From the NCBI RefSeq assembly GCF_003024195.1, contig NZ_KZ679038.1, forward strand, positions 124,001-188,000: a stretch of 64,000 nt of DNA. Direction: 5' to 3'. A model generated the notes under the pieces. That model made no database searches. It was not told the origin of the DNA and was given only the letters and a program-made list of their open reading frames with translations. The stretch comes from Streptomyces dioscori. Its GTDB lineage: Bacteria; Actinomycetota; Actinomycetes; Streptomycetales; Streptomycetaceae. Shown piece after piece: positions 42,209-50,666 of this stretch (within the stretch, counting starts at the first letter, position 1; each line of letters opens with the position of its first letter). The translations under genes were made by a program, and so were the position numbers.

Positions 42209-43882
42209 ATGAACGCCACCACCACCGACTCCCCCTGGGCGCCGCTCGCGGCACGTGTCTTCCGGGCGCTGTGGATCGCCCAGCTGGTCTCCAACATCGG
42301 CACCTGGATGCAGACGGTGGGCGCCCAGTGGCTCCTCGTCGGGGACAGCGCCGCGCTGATGACACTGGTGCAGACGGCCGCCAGCCTGCCCGTCGTACTG
42401 CTGGCGCTGCCCTCCGGGGTGATCGCCGACCGTTTCGACCGGCGTACGGTGCTGGTGACCGCGCAGTTCGCGATGCTGGCGGTGTCCGGGGCGCTGGCCG
42501 TACTCGCGTTCCTGGACGCCCTGTCGCCGACGGTGTTGCTGCTGCTGACGTTCCTGCTGGGCTGCGGCACCGCGCTGATGGGCCCGGCCTGGCAGGCGAT
42601 CCAGCCCGAGCTGGTGGAGCGGGAGCGGCTCGGTCAGGCGGCGGCGCTCGGCGCGGTGAACATGAACCTGGCCCGCGCCGTCGGCCCCGCGCTCGGCGGG
42701 GCGGTGGTCGCGGCGGCGGGCGCGGGCTGGGTCTTCGCCTTCAACGCCGCGTCCTATCTGGGCATCGCCACCGTCCTGCTGCTGTGGCGGCGCCCCGCCA
42801 CGACGACCGCACCGCCCGCCACGAACGAAGGGCTGCTGGCCGCCCTGTACGCCGGCCGCCGCTACGTCTGGAACGCACCCGGCGTCCGCCGCGTCCTGCT
42901 GCGCACGCTGTTGTTCATCCCCGGCGGCGCCGCCCTGTGGGCCCTGCTGCCGCTGACCGCGAGCCGCTCGCTCGGCCTCGGCTCCGGCGGGTACGGACTG
43001 CTCCTCGCGGCGGTGGGCGTCGGCGCGGTGGGCGGAGCCTTCCTGCTGCCCCGGGCCCATCGTCTGCTGGGCGCCAACGGCACCCTCACGGCCGGCGCCC
43101 TGCTGTTCGCGGGAGTTCTCGCGGTACTGGCCACCGTCCACACCCCGTGGCTGGTGGCGCTCGCCCTGCTGCCCGCGGGCCTCGCCTGGATCGCCGTCCT
43201 GTCCACGCTCAACGCGGCCGTACAGACCCGGCTCCCCGGCTGGGTGAGGGCCCGCGGCCTCTCCGTGTACCTCCTGGTCTTCCAGGGCGGGCAGGCGCTG
43301 GCCGCACCCCTGTGGGGCACGGTCGCCGACTGGCTGGGGCTGAGCGCCTGTCTGCTGATCGCGGGTGCCGCGATGCTGCTGAGCGCGGCGAGCGTACGGC
43401 GGTGGCCGCTGCGTGACGCCGAAGGCATCAACCCCGCGCCGTCCGACCACTGGCCGGCCCCTCCCTTGGTGTTCGCGCCCGGGGAAGCGGACGGCCCGAC
43501 AGGACCGGTCCTGGTCTCCGTCGTCTACCGGGTCCAGGCGGCGAACTGGGCCGGGTTCACGGACCGGATGCACCGCGTGGCCCGCTCCCGGCGCCGTACC
43601 GGAGCAATGTCCTGGGGCCTCTACCAGGACGGCCACGCCCCGGAGCGGTTCATCGAGAACTACCTGGTCTCCTCCTGGGCCGAGCACCTGGACCAGCACC
43701 ACGTCCGGCTGACGGCCACCGACCGCCGGTTCGAGGAGGAGGCCCGGGCGCTGCTCACCCCGGGCAGCACGCCCGAGGTGACACACGCCTTCGACACGTC
43801 GGCGGGGCCCGCGGTAGGGCCCCCGTCCCCGAGCGCGGAGATCAAGGACGGGAAGGTCAGAAGCCCTCGGATTCCGGGATGA
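42209..43882 (+). CDS. MFS exporter of the EntS/MFS_3 type with C-terminal ABM-like domain
   Basis: 557-aa protein; ATG 42209 after cgggagcacc. Residues 12-405 contain about twelve membrane spans, with the MFS loop DRFDRRTVLV between spans 2 and 3. The pattern LWIAQLVSNIGTWMQTVGAQWLL is typical of PF05977 (EntS-like). Residues about 425-545 are soluble and resemble an antibiotic-monooxygenase/ferredoxin-like domain (VLVSVVYRVQAANWAGFTDRMHRV... SWAEHLDQHHVRLTATDR). The gene's last 26 bp overlap the convergent AraC-DUF5709 frame. Substrate unknown. Confidence 0.9.
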   Translation: MNATTTDSPWAPLAARVFRALWIAQLVSNIGTWMQTVGAQWLLVGDSAALMTLVQTAASLPVVLLALPSGVIADRFDRRTVLVTAQFAMLAVSGALAVLAFLDALSPTVLLLLTFLLGCGTALMGPAWQAIQPELVERERLGQAAALGAVNMNLARAVGPALGGAVVAAAGAGWVFAFNAASYLGIATVLLLWRRPATTTAPPATNEGLLAALYAGRRYVWNAPGVRRVLLRTLLFIPGGAALWALLPLTASRSLGLGSGGYGLLLAAVGVGAVGGAFLLPRAHRLLGANGTLTAGALLFAGVLAVLATVHTPWLVALALLPAGLAWIAVLSTLNAAVQTRLPGWVRARGLSVYLLVFQGGQALAAPLWGTVADWLGLSACLLIAGAAMLLSAASVRRWPLRDAEGINPAPSDHWPAPPLVFAPGEADGPTGPVLVSVVYRVQAANWAGFTDRMHRVARSRRRTGAMSWGLYQDGHAPERFIENYLVSSWAEHLDQHHVRLTATDRRFEEEARALLTPGSTPEVTHAFDTSAGPAVGPPSPSAEIKDGKVRSPRIPG

Positions 43883-44321
43883 CGTGCATCGCGGCCTCCT
43901 CCGCCGAGGCCCCGGCCCCGTCCAGGCCGCGGTCGGAGGCGAACAGGTCGGACTCGGTGACCTCGTGCGTGCCCTCGTCCGGCGCGAGGAGCCGGCCGGC
44001 ACGGACGTCGCCGACCTCGTCGTCGAGGAGTTCGCCGTCCGTGTCCGAGGCGTCGCCGAGGTCGTCGCCCTCCGGAACGCCGATGTCCGGCACCACCTCT
44101 GCCAGACGCTCGTCGAGGGTCTCCCCGCGCTGCGCCTCCGCCGCCGTCACACCCGTGTGCTCCACGGCCCAGGGCCGCTCCGGCGGCGAGTAGCCCTCGT
44201 CCAGGGCTTCCGTGCCGGCCCGGTAGTCCAGCGTGTCCGAGGCGTCCAGGACGCCCGCGTCGTCCTGCACCTCCGAACCGTCCGGCTGGTAGACGTCGTC
44301 ACCCATCGTCTCGTCAGTCAT
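43857..44321 (-). CDS. DUF5709 protein, internal start within the fused frame
   Basis: ATG 44321 has GGAG 8 nt upstream and begins MTDETMGDDVYQPDGSEVQD, the usual beginning of stand-alone DUF5709 proteins, so a separate 154-aa product is likely even though the frame is open from the AraC gene. The protein is very acidic and disordered-looking, with ERPWAVEHTGVTAAEAQRGE in the middle and AEEAAMHVIPE at the end. Function unknown; common in Streptomyces. Confidence 0.65.
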   Translation of the reverse strand: MTDETMGDDVYQPDGSEVQDDAGVLDASDTLDYRAGTEALDEGYSPPERPWAVEHTGVTAAEAQRGETLDERLAEVVPDIGVPEGDDLGDASDTDGELLDDEVGDVRAGRLLAPDEGTHEVTESDLFASDRGLDGAGASAEEAAMHVIPESEGF

Positions 44322-45353
44322 GTGCGCTCCATCGTTGTCGGGGTCGTTCGGTTCGATCCGGCCGTCGACCGGAAGGGTAGAGGTCATGGCCCTGCGCCAC
44401 TGCGCCGGCGACATCCCGTACAGGTCGCGGAACGCCCGGCTGAAGTGGGAGGGGCTGGTGAAACCCCAGCGGGCGGCCACCTCGGACACGGGGCGGTGGG
44501 CCGCCGCCGGGTGGACGAGTTCCTCGTGGGCCGCTTCCAGTCGCCGGGTACGAATCCAGGCGCCCACGGTGGTGTCGTGCCGCTGGAAGAGCTGGTGCAG
44601 ATAGCGCAGCGAGATGCCGTGCCGGTCGGCGATGGTCCGCGGGCCGAGGCCGGGTTCGCCCAGCCGGGTGCGGACGGAGGCGGTGATCCGTTCCCACAGG
44701 TCCGCCGGTTCGGGCGGTCGGCCGGCCTGTTCGAGGGCGACGGTCGCCAGGATGTCCACGACGGTACGGGCGAGTTGCTCACGCCGGGCGGACCCGGCCC
44801 GCGCGACCTCGTCGACGAGTCCGTCGAGCAGCGGCAGCAGCAGGCCGGCCGCGCCCTCCGCCCTCTCGTCCACCACCGTGGCCGTGAGGGCCCGCAGTTG
44901 CCGTTCCTCCAGGCGCAGCAGAGCCCGGGGCACCATGAGGATCCGTGCCCGCTGCCGCTCGGGGAGCACGATCCGAAAGGGCCGCCGGGCGTCGAGGAAG
45001 GCCAGGTCGCCGGGGCGGAGTTCGGCGGTGCGGCCGTCCTGGAGCAGCCGGGCGGTGCCCTCCAGCTGGCGGCGGACCAGGAGGTGGGTCCGCGGGTCGG
45101 CGGCCACCGAGCGGGCCCCGCGCAGCACGGTTCCGGGGCCGAACTCCTGGGTGGCGATCTGCAGTACACCCAGCCGGTCGGCGGTCAGTTCGCCGTCCCA
45201 CGGACGGTCCTGCTCGACGGTGACCTCGACGTCGACGAAGGTCCGCGAGAGGGCGCGCTGCCAGGAGGGGAGACGGTCGCCGGGCAGCAGGTCCCGGGTG
45301 GAGCAGGACGCCCAGGGGGCGTGGCCGGTCAGCAAGACGCCGCTCCCTCCCAT
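43857..45353 (-). CDS. AraC regulator reading through into a DUF5709 protein (fused frame)
   Basis: A 498-codon frame. Residues 1-344 are an AraC-like-ligand/HTH_18 regulator. The AraC_binding_2 part contains ALSRTFVDVEVTVEQD; the C-terminal double HTH contains IADRHGISLRYLHQLFQRHD and VSEVAARWGFTSPSHFSRAF. Instead of stopping after the usual SPAQWRR end, the frame runs through a 16-residue linker (TLPVDGRIEPNDPDND) directly into the 154-aa acidic DUF5709 protein. No stop codon separates them. The AraC start (ATG 45353) overlaps the upstream AraC gene by 25 nt. A true fusion and a coupled pair lacking a stop are both possible. Confidence 0.7.
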   Translation of the reverse strand: MGGSGVLLTGHAPWASCSTRDLLPGDRLPSWQRALSRTFVDVEVTVEQDRPWDGELTADRLGVLQIATQEFGPGTVLRGARSVAADPRTHLLVRRQLEGTARLLQDGRTAELRPGDLAFLDARRPFRIVLPERQRARILMVPRALLRLEERQLRALTATVVDERAEGAAGLLLPLLDGLVDEVARAGSARREQLARTVVDILATVALEQAGRPPEPADLWERITASVRTRLGEPGLGPRTIADRHGISLRYLHQLFQRHDTTVGAWIRTRRLEAAHEELVHPAAAHRPVSEVAARWGFTSPSHFSRAFRDLYGMSPAQWRRAMTSTLPVDGRIEPNDPDNDGAHMTDETMGDDVYQPDGSEVQDDAGVLDASDTLDYRAGTEALDEGYSPPERPWAVEHTGVTAAEAQRGETLDERLAEVVPDIGVPEGDDLGDASDTDGELLDDEVGDVRAGRLLAPDEGTHEVTESDLFASDRGLDGAGASAEEAAMHVIPESEGF

Positions 45354-46357
45354 ACCCGGTCCCGCCATTCGGACGGTGACAGCCCGAAGGAGTTGCGGAA
45401 GGCCTTGCCGAGCCCGGCCGGGCCCGTGAATCCCCAGCGGCGGGCGACCTGGCCCAGGGTGACGGAGCCCGGTGGCCGGGCGGCGAGCTCCTTGCGGCAC
45501 TCCTGCAGTCGCTGCTCGCGGATCCACCGGCTCACGGTGCTGTCCTCGGCCTCGAACAGCCGGTGCAGACAGCGGACCGAGATGCCGTGCGCCCCGGCGA
45601 TGACGGACGGGGTCAGCCCGGGGTCCGACAGGTGCCAGCGGATGTACGTCCGGACGCGCAGCAGCAGGACGCCGTCGGCGCCCGGCAGTTCGACGGGATC
45701 CGCCCCCAGCTGGTCCGCCGCGGTCGCCGCCATCAGGTCGACGACGCTCTCGGCCAGCCGGTCGCCCGTGGGCGTCTCGTACGACGCGGCGGTGTCCGCC
45801 AGCCGGTCCAGCATCGGCCCGAGCAGGGCGGGGAGCCCGCCGCTCGGGCGTATCGAGCGGCCGGTGAGCTGCCGCAGGCCGGCGTCGGGGAGCTGCAGCA
45901 CAGCGCGCGGAACCGCGAAGATCTTCATCCGGAAGCGCTCCGGGTAGACGGTGTGGAAGGGGCGGACGGTCTCGAAGAACCCGATGTCCCCGGTCCGCAG
46001 TTCGGTGGTGCGGCCGTCCTGTTCGACCTGGGCCCGGCCGGTGCCCTGAACGGCCACGAACACCTGCCGCCCGTCGCCGCGGGCGATGGAGCTCGGCGTC
46101 CGGCGGACGTGGCCGGGGTCGCACTCCACCGTGGTGATCTGCAGGTTTCCCAGGTGGTCCGTCCGCATGGTGGCGTCGTAGGTGCGGCCTTCGGTGGTGA
46201 TGTCCATCCCCACCAGGGTGTCGAGCACGGCGTCGTGCCAGTAGTCCAGGCTCTCGCTCGGCGCGACCGAGCGGGTGGTCAGCACGGTGCTCCGGCCGCT
46301 GGCCGGTACGGCCGGGCGCGGACGTCTCTCCTCGTGGGAGTCGATCGCGGTTGGCAT
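45329..46357 (-). CDS. AraC-family regulator (AraC_binding_2 / HTH_18)
   Basis: 342-aa regulator from ATG 46357 (an ATG at 46393 is also in frame). The N-terminal ligand domain starts TTRSVAPSESLDYWHDAVLDTLVGMDI. The double HTH covers about residues 240-335: IAGAHGISVRCLHRLFEAEDSTVSRWI and LGQVARRWGFTGPAGLGKAFRNSF. It is a paralogue of the adjacent fused AraC gene, in the same orientation and overlapping it. In this family C-terminal regulators usually control neighbouring oxidoreductase or hydrolase genes. Confidence 0.9.
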   Translation of the reverse strand: MPTAIDSHEERRPRPAVPASGRSTVLTTRSVAPSESLDYWHDAVLDTLVGMDITTEGRTYDATMRTDHLGNLQITTVECDPGHVRRTPSSIARGDGRQVFVAVQGTGRAQVEQDGRTTELRTGDIGFFETVRPFHTVYPERFRMKIFAVPRAVLQLPDAGLRQLTGRSIRPSGGLPALLGPMLDRLADTAASYETPTGDRLAESVVDLMAATAADQLGADPVELPGADGVLLLRVRTYIRWHLSDPGLTPSVIAGAHGISVRCLHRLFEAEDSTVSRWIREQRLQECRKELAARPPGSVTLGQVARRWGFTGPAGLGKAFRNSFGLSPSEWRDRVWEGAASC

Positions 46358-46393
46358 ACCGTCAGCATGGCGCGGCGGTACCGGCCCACGCAT

Positions 46394-46407
46394 CAGTCGG
46401 CCGACTG
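46394..46407. promoter_or_regulatory. Perfect 14-bp palindrome upstream of the AraC gene
   Basis: CAGTCGGCCGACTG is fully symmetric and lies between the AraC start and the end of the upstream hydrolase gene. It may be an operator or part of a hairpin. Confidence 0.4.
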
Positions 46408-46430
46408 CTCTCGGGCCGTCACGATGGTGA

Positions 46431-47396
46431 TCATTTCGAGCGCGTACGCAGGAAGGCGCAGCCCGTCAGGACGGCCGCCCGGGTGGGCTCGCTGTCGGCC
46501 AGGGCGTGCAGCGCCACGAAGTCGTGGATCGTCCCGAGGAACCGTACGGACGCCGCCTCGACCCCGGCCTCGGACAGCCGGCGCGCGTACTGCTCGCCCT
46601 CGTCGCGGGCCACGTCGGCCTCGGCGGTGACGACCAGTGCGGGCGGCAGCCCCGCCAGTTCCTCCCTGCTCGCCCGCAGCGGTGCGGCGGTGGGCTCGCT
46701 CCGCCGCGCGGGGTCGGCGACGTACCGCGCCCAGTAGGCGCGCAGCGCCTGGCGGGTGAGGAGGTAACCGGAGGCGAACTGCCGTTGGGAGGCGCTGGCG
46801 CAGCGGGCGTCGGTGAGCGGGTAGTAGAGCAACTGCGCGCCGATCCGCGGACCGTTCCGGTGCTTGGCCAGCATGGTGACGGCGGCGGCAAGCGTGGCCC
46901 CGCCGCAGTCCCCCGCCACCGCCAGCCGGTCCGGGTCGAGGGCGAGTTCGCCGGCCTGGGAGACCGCCCAGGTCAACAGGGAGTAGCACTCCTCAAGGGC
47001 CACCGGGTAGCGGGCCTCGGGGGCACGGCTGTACTCCGGGACCACGGCACACATCCCCGAACCGGTCACGAGTTCGCTGATGAGACGGGCGTGGGTCTGC
47101 GCGTCGCCGAGCGCCCATCGGCCGCCGTGCAGATACAGGAGAGCCGGCAGCGGACCGGACACCCCGGCCGGGCGGACGGTCCAGAAGCCGAGCAGCCCGG
47201 ACGGGCCGACCGGTGCAACGCGGAAGACCGCGTCCACGTCGAAGTCCTCGAACCGGTCGGCCTGGGTCTCGCGCAGGGCGCGCCGTGCCGTGTCCGGGCC
47301 GAGGTCGTCGAGGGAGGGCGGGGTGGCGGAGGCGGTGAGCAGGCGCTGCACCACGGGGTCGAGGGTCACCGCCGCCCCCGGTTCTCCGGGTCTCAT
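46431..47396 (-). CDS. HSL-family alpha/beta hydrolase with Cys in place of the nucleophile Ser
   Basis: 321-aa protein; ATG 47396 with GGAG 9 nt upstream. It is clearly of the hormone-sensitive lipase family (LYLHGGRWALGDAQTH, VPEYSRAPEARYPVALEE, VTAEADVARDEGEQYARR, IHDFVALHAL), but the elbow normally GDSAGG reads GDCGG, putting cysteine 164 (codon TGC) at the nucleophile position. The oxyanion HGGGW is HGGRW. Acid and His remain. It may be a thiol-type hydrolase, a lyase-like or inactive relative. It follows the LAL regulator with a 31-nt gap. Confidence 0.88.
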   Translation of the reverse strand: MRPGEPGAAVTLDPVVQRLLTASATPPSLDDLGPDTARRALRETQADRFEDFDVDAVFRVAPVGPSGLLGFWTVRPAGVSGPLPALLYLHGGRWALGDAQTHARLISELVTGSGMCAVVPEYSRAPEARYPVALEECYSLLTWAVSQAGELALDPDRLAVAGDCGGATLAAAVTMLAKHRNGPRIGAQLLYYPLTDARCASASQRQFASGYLLTRQALRAYWARYVADPARRSEPTAAPLRASREELAGLPPALVVTAEADVARDEGEQYARRLSEAGVEAASVRFLGTIHDFVALHALADSEPTRAAVLTGCAFLRTRSK

Positions 47397-47427
47397 GCGC
47401 TCTCCTTGGACCGTTCTGTCGCCGCTC

Positions 47428-50310
47428 TCACCGGTCCTGTACCAGGTCACGGAGCTGGTGACGGCTGCTGATGCCGAGCTTGGGATACACGTTGTACAGA
47501 TGCGAGCCTACGGTGCGCGGCGAGAGGAAGAGCCGCTCCCCGATCTCCCGGTTCGACAGACCGCTCGCGGCGAACTGGACGATCTGCCGCTGCTGTGCCG
47601 TCAGCGCCTCCAGCGGACCCACGCCCGTGGGGGCCGGTGCGGCGCCGCTGGCGCGCAGCTCGATGCGGGCGGCGGCTGCGAGGGGGCCGGCGCCGAGGCG
47701 TTCGGCTGTCTCCAGGACCGTGGTCAGCTGTCGGCGTGCCTCCAGGGTCCGGCGTCGGCGGCGCAGGCGGATGGCGTAGTCGAGGCGGACGTGGCCGCGT
47801 TCCCACGGCCACCGCCCGGCTCCGTGATTGACGAGCGCGAGCTGGAAGTGCTCCTCGGCCTCACCGTGCGGGCCGACCATGGCGGCGGCGTGGTGCAGGA
47901 GCAGCGTCATCCTGGTGCTCGGGCGCTCCCCCTGTTCGGTACGGACCCGCTCCAGGATCGGCAGTGCCTCGGCGGACCGCCCGGCCCGCTGGGCGGCGAC
48001 CGCGAGTTCGGCGATGCTCCGCGCGGACAGGTGGGGGTGCAGAGGCGTTCCGTCGGCGGTGAACAGTTCACGCAGATGCTGCCAGGCTCCTTCCGCGTCT
48101 CCCTGGGAGAGGGCGGCGAGTCCGCGGGCGCGCAGCAGACGGGCGTGCGTGGCCCGGTTCTCGTCCAGGCAGACGGCACGCCAGACGGCGGGGGTGAGCC
48201 GGGGCGCCTCCGTGAGGGTTCCGCGCAGTGCCCGGACGGTGAGTGCCTGTGCTTCCAGATCGGCCTGGAGGCGGGGCAGGCGCAGTACTTCGGCCTCGGT
48301 CAGGGCGTCCTGGATGACGGTTTCGGCTTCCGGGAACCGCCCGATGGCCAGGAGGGTGTCGACGAGAGGGAGGACCGACCAGCCGCGCAGTCCGAAGGCT
48401 CGGGCGGCCCGCAGCCGGTCGTCGGCCGTCCGCGACTGCCCCAGGTCCACGTCCGCCTCGTCCGCGTGGCGGGCCACGGACGCGAGGACCGTCCGGGTGG
48501 CCGGCCCGTCCGGTCCGGCCGGTGGCGTATCCGGTCCGGCGGGCCGGGCGCCGCGCGGCCGGCCGAGGCCGGAGTGCGAGCCGGTGGCGGACTCCGGCCG
48601 GGCAACCACTGTGACCAGTGCTTCCAGTGCCCGCCGTGCGTGCGGTGTGTCCAGGCGGAGCAGGGGGCCGGCCGCGGCGGGATGCCATCGCGCGGACGTG
48701 GGGGCCTGCCGGGCGCGGTCGAGCAGGGTGGGCAGGGCCGCCGTGTGCTCCGGCAGACCGGACTGGTCGGCGATGGCCGCCGCGAGGCCCGCGAGCGCGA
48801 GCGCGTGGGTCCGGTCGATCACCGGAAGGTGTTCCGCGACGTCGGCCAGCACTTCGAAGGCCTCGCGCTGGGCGGACTCCTGGGAGAGGACGGAGGCCAG
48901 GGCGCCCGCCGCGGCACAGACGAGTTCCGGATCGAGTTCCGGATCGGCTTGCGGGTCAGCTTGCGGGTCGGCTTGCTCGTCGGCTTGCTCGTCGGCTTGC
49001 TCGTCGGCTTGCTGAACTGCGAACTCCCGGACGAGCCGTCCGTACAGCTCCCGTACCCAGCCGGGATCGCCCACCATGTGCGCCGCCGTCAGTGCTTCGG
49101 CCAGTCGGCGCACCCGTTTCGACCGCTGCGGGCTGAGCCGGGCCGCCTGCTCCAGGGCGTGGGCGGCCGATACCGCGTCCCCGCGCCGCCAGGCGGAGTC
49201 CGCCAGCAGGGAGGCGACGAACGCGTTGGGCCCCATGGTGGTGGCGGCCAGATGGCGGGCCCTGGCCTCGGGCAGCACGGCGATCTTGGCGAGGTCACGG
49301 TGCGCCTGCTGGCGTTCGCCGGCCGGGCGCCCGAGATACGCGGCCGAGCGCGCCAGCGGATGCCGGAACCCGAGCCGGTCCTCGACCAGGACGACCAGAC
49401 CGGCCTCCTCCGCCGGCGCCCACACGCCCAGGTCGTCGGTGCCCAGGGCGGCCATGACGGCGCCGACGGTCTCACCGGGCCCGGCGGCCGCCGCGTACAG
49501 CAGGGCCCGGCGGGTCCGCACGGCAAGCGCGTCCAGTCGTACGCCGAAGACGTGCTCCGCGCGTGGGTGCCGCGTCGCTCCGGTGGGCCCCGGCACACCG
49601 CGGCTCAGTTCCACGAGGGCCAGCGGATTGCCCTCGGCCTCCGCCAGGATCTCCAACCGGTGCCTGCCCGTGGGCGCCGACGGCTGCCGGTCGAGGAGGG
49701 CTGCGGCCGGGGCGTCGCTCAGCGGGCCCAGCCGCAGGGTCTCGGAGCCGGGCGGCGGGCCGGGCAGGTCCGCCTCGTGACGCGCGGCGAGCAGCACGGT
49801 GAGCGCGCGGCCGGGCAGCAGCCGGGCCGCGGTGAACAGCGCCTCAAGGAAGGTGCGGTCGCACAGGTCGGCGTCGTCCACGCACACCAGCACCGGCCGG
49901 GCCGCGGCGAGCCGGTCCAGCAACGCCGTCACCGCCGCGGCCAGCTCCGCCCGGTCCTCGCCGTCCGCTCCCGGTCCGGCCGTGAGCAGTCGTTGCTGGG
50001 CGACGGGCAGGGCGGCCAGCTCACTCCGCACCGGCGGTGTCAGCAACTGCCGCAGACAAGCCCGCGGATACGCCAGGTCGTCGGCCCAGCCCTGCGCGGA
50101 CAGCACCAGTACGCCGTCGGCGGCGGCCCGCTCCCTGACGTGCCGGAGCACGGTCGTCCGCCCGATTCCCTCCTCGCCGAGGAGCAGCAAGGTCCGAGGG
50201 GTGCCGGGGCCGTGCGTCACGCGACCGAGGATCCGCTCGATCTCACCGTCCCGGCCCAGGACGGTGGCCTCGTGGCCGGTCGTGGGCTGCTGGGGCGGGT
50301 GGGCCGTCAT
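47428..50310 (-). CDS. LAL-type LuxR regulator (AAA+ ATPase, LuxR HTH)
   Basis: 960-aa regulator. N-terminal AAA+ module: Walker A LLGEEGIGRTT at residues 44-53, where Arg51 replaces the usual Lys, and Walker B PVLVCVDDADLCD near 140. A long helical, TPR-like middle follows. The C-terminal LuxR HTH is LTAQQRQIVQFAASGLSNREIGERLFLSPRTVG (about 895-930). Residues about 430-460 contain a 4-residue repeat ADEQ/ADPQ encoded by a 12-bp tandem repeat. LALs are pathway-specific activators, e.g. of polyketide clusters or maltose genes; here the downstream hydrolase is the nearest candidate target. Confidence 0.92.
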   Translation of the reverse strand: MTAHPPQQPTTGHEATVLGRDGEIERILGRVTHGPGTPRTLLLLGEEGIGRTTVLRHVRERAAADGVLVLSAQGWADDLAYPRACLRQLLTPPVRSELAALPVAQQRLLTAGPGADGEDRAELAAAVTALLDRLAAARPVLVCVDDADLCDRTFLEALFTAARLLPGRALTVLLAARHEADLPGPPPGSETLRLGPLSDAPAAALLDRQPSAPTGRHRLEILAEAEGNPLALVELSRGVPGPTGATRHPRAEHVFGVRLDALAVRTRRALLYAAAAGPGETVGAVMAALGTDDLGVWAPAEEAGLVVLVEDRLGFRHPLARSAAYLGRPAGERQQAHRDLAKIAVLPEARARHLAATTMGPNAFVASLLADSAWRRGDAVSAAHALEQAARLSPQRSKRVRRLAEALTAAHMVGDPGWVRELYGRLVREFAVQQADEQADEQADEQADPQADPQADPELDPELVCAAAGALASVLSQESAQREAFEVLADVAEHLPVIDRTHALALAGLAAAIADQSGLPEHTAALPTLLDRARQAPTSARWHPAAAGPLLRLDTPHARRALEALVTVVARPESATGSHSGLGRPRGARPAGPDTPPAGPDGPATRTVLASVARHADEADVDLGQSRTADDRLRAARAFGLRGWSVLPLVDTLLAIGRFPEAETVIQDALTEAEVLRLPRLQADLEAQALTVRALRGTLTEAPRLTPAVWRAVCLDENRATHARLLRARGLAALSQGDAEGAWQHLRELFTADGTPLHPHLSARSIAELAVAAQRAGRSAEALPILERVRTEQGERPSTRMTLLLHHAAAMVGPHGEAEEHFQLALVNHGAGRWPWERGHVRLDYAIRLRRRRRTLEARRQLTTVLETAERLGAGPLAAAARIELRASGAAPAPTGVGPLEALTAQQRQIVQFAASGLSNREIGERLFLSPRTVGSHLYNVYPKLGISSRHQLRDLVQDR
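48945..49012. repeat. 12-bp tandem repeat inside the LAL gene
   Basis: Variants of GTCGGCTTGCTC recur about six times; read on the minus strand they encode the ADEQ/ADPQ/DPEL tetrapeptides. Copy-number change keeps the frame. Confidence 0.75.
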
Positions 50311-50666
50311 GCACGTACTCCCGGGGCGGTGCGTTTTCCCTTACCAGGGGATTGTCGCCGAGACCGGGGCGAAACCGCTTCTGTCACATGACTGGTCACC
50401 GGGCCCGCTGACCGGTCGTACCGGCCAGCGGTGCGTCGACGCCGGTTGAGGTGCCGGTGGACTGTCGGTGGACTGTCGGTGGCTGCCGGGAGGATCAGCG
50501 AAGCCCTCCGCGCAACCTCTGCGCCCTGCAGCAGGGCTGCCGAGGAGTGGCCGGTTCTCACGCGTGGAGCCTCGCGGTCCTCAATTACGCTGCAGATTCC
50601 GAGAACGGACAGAACGTAAGGAAGATCACAAGACGGACATGCGGTGGGGCGAGCCGGGGAGGGGCC
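50311..50666. other. Divergent 356-bp control region between LAL and ThDP genes
   Basis: No gene was recognised. It holds a 12-bp direct repeat (CGGTGGACTGTC, two copies at about 50455-50478) and the AT-richer stretch around 50581-50640 preceding the ThDP gene, suitable for promoters of both divergent genes. Confidence 0.5.

Noticed and set aside
45354..46124. Upstream extension of the AraC-DUF5709 frame through the neighbouring AraC gene
   Set aside because: The extension is the out-of-frame shadow of the intact 45329-46357 gene; no family similarity before residue MGGSGVLL.
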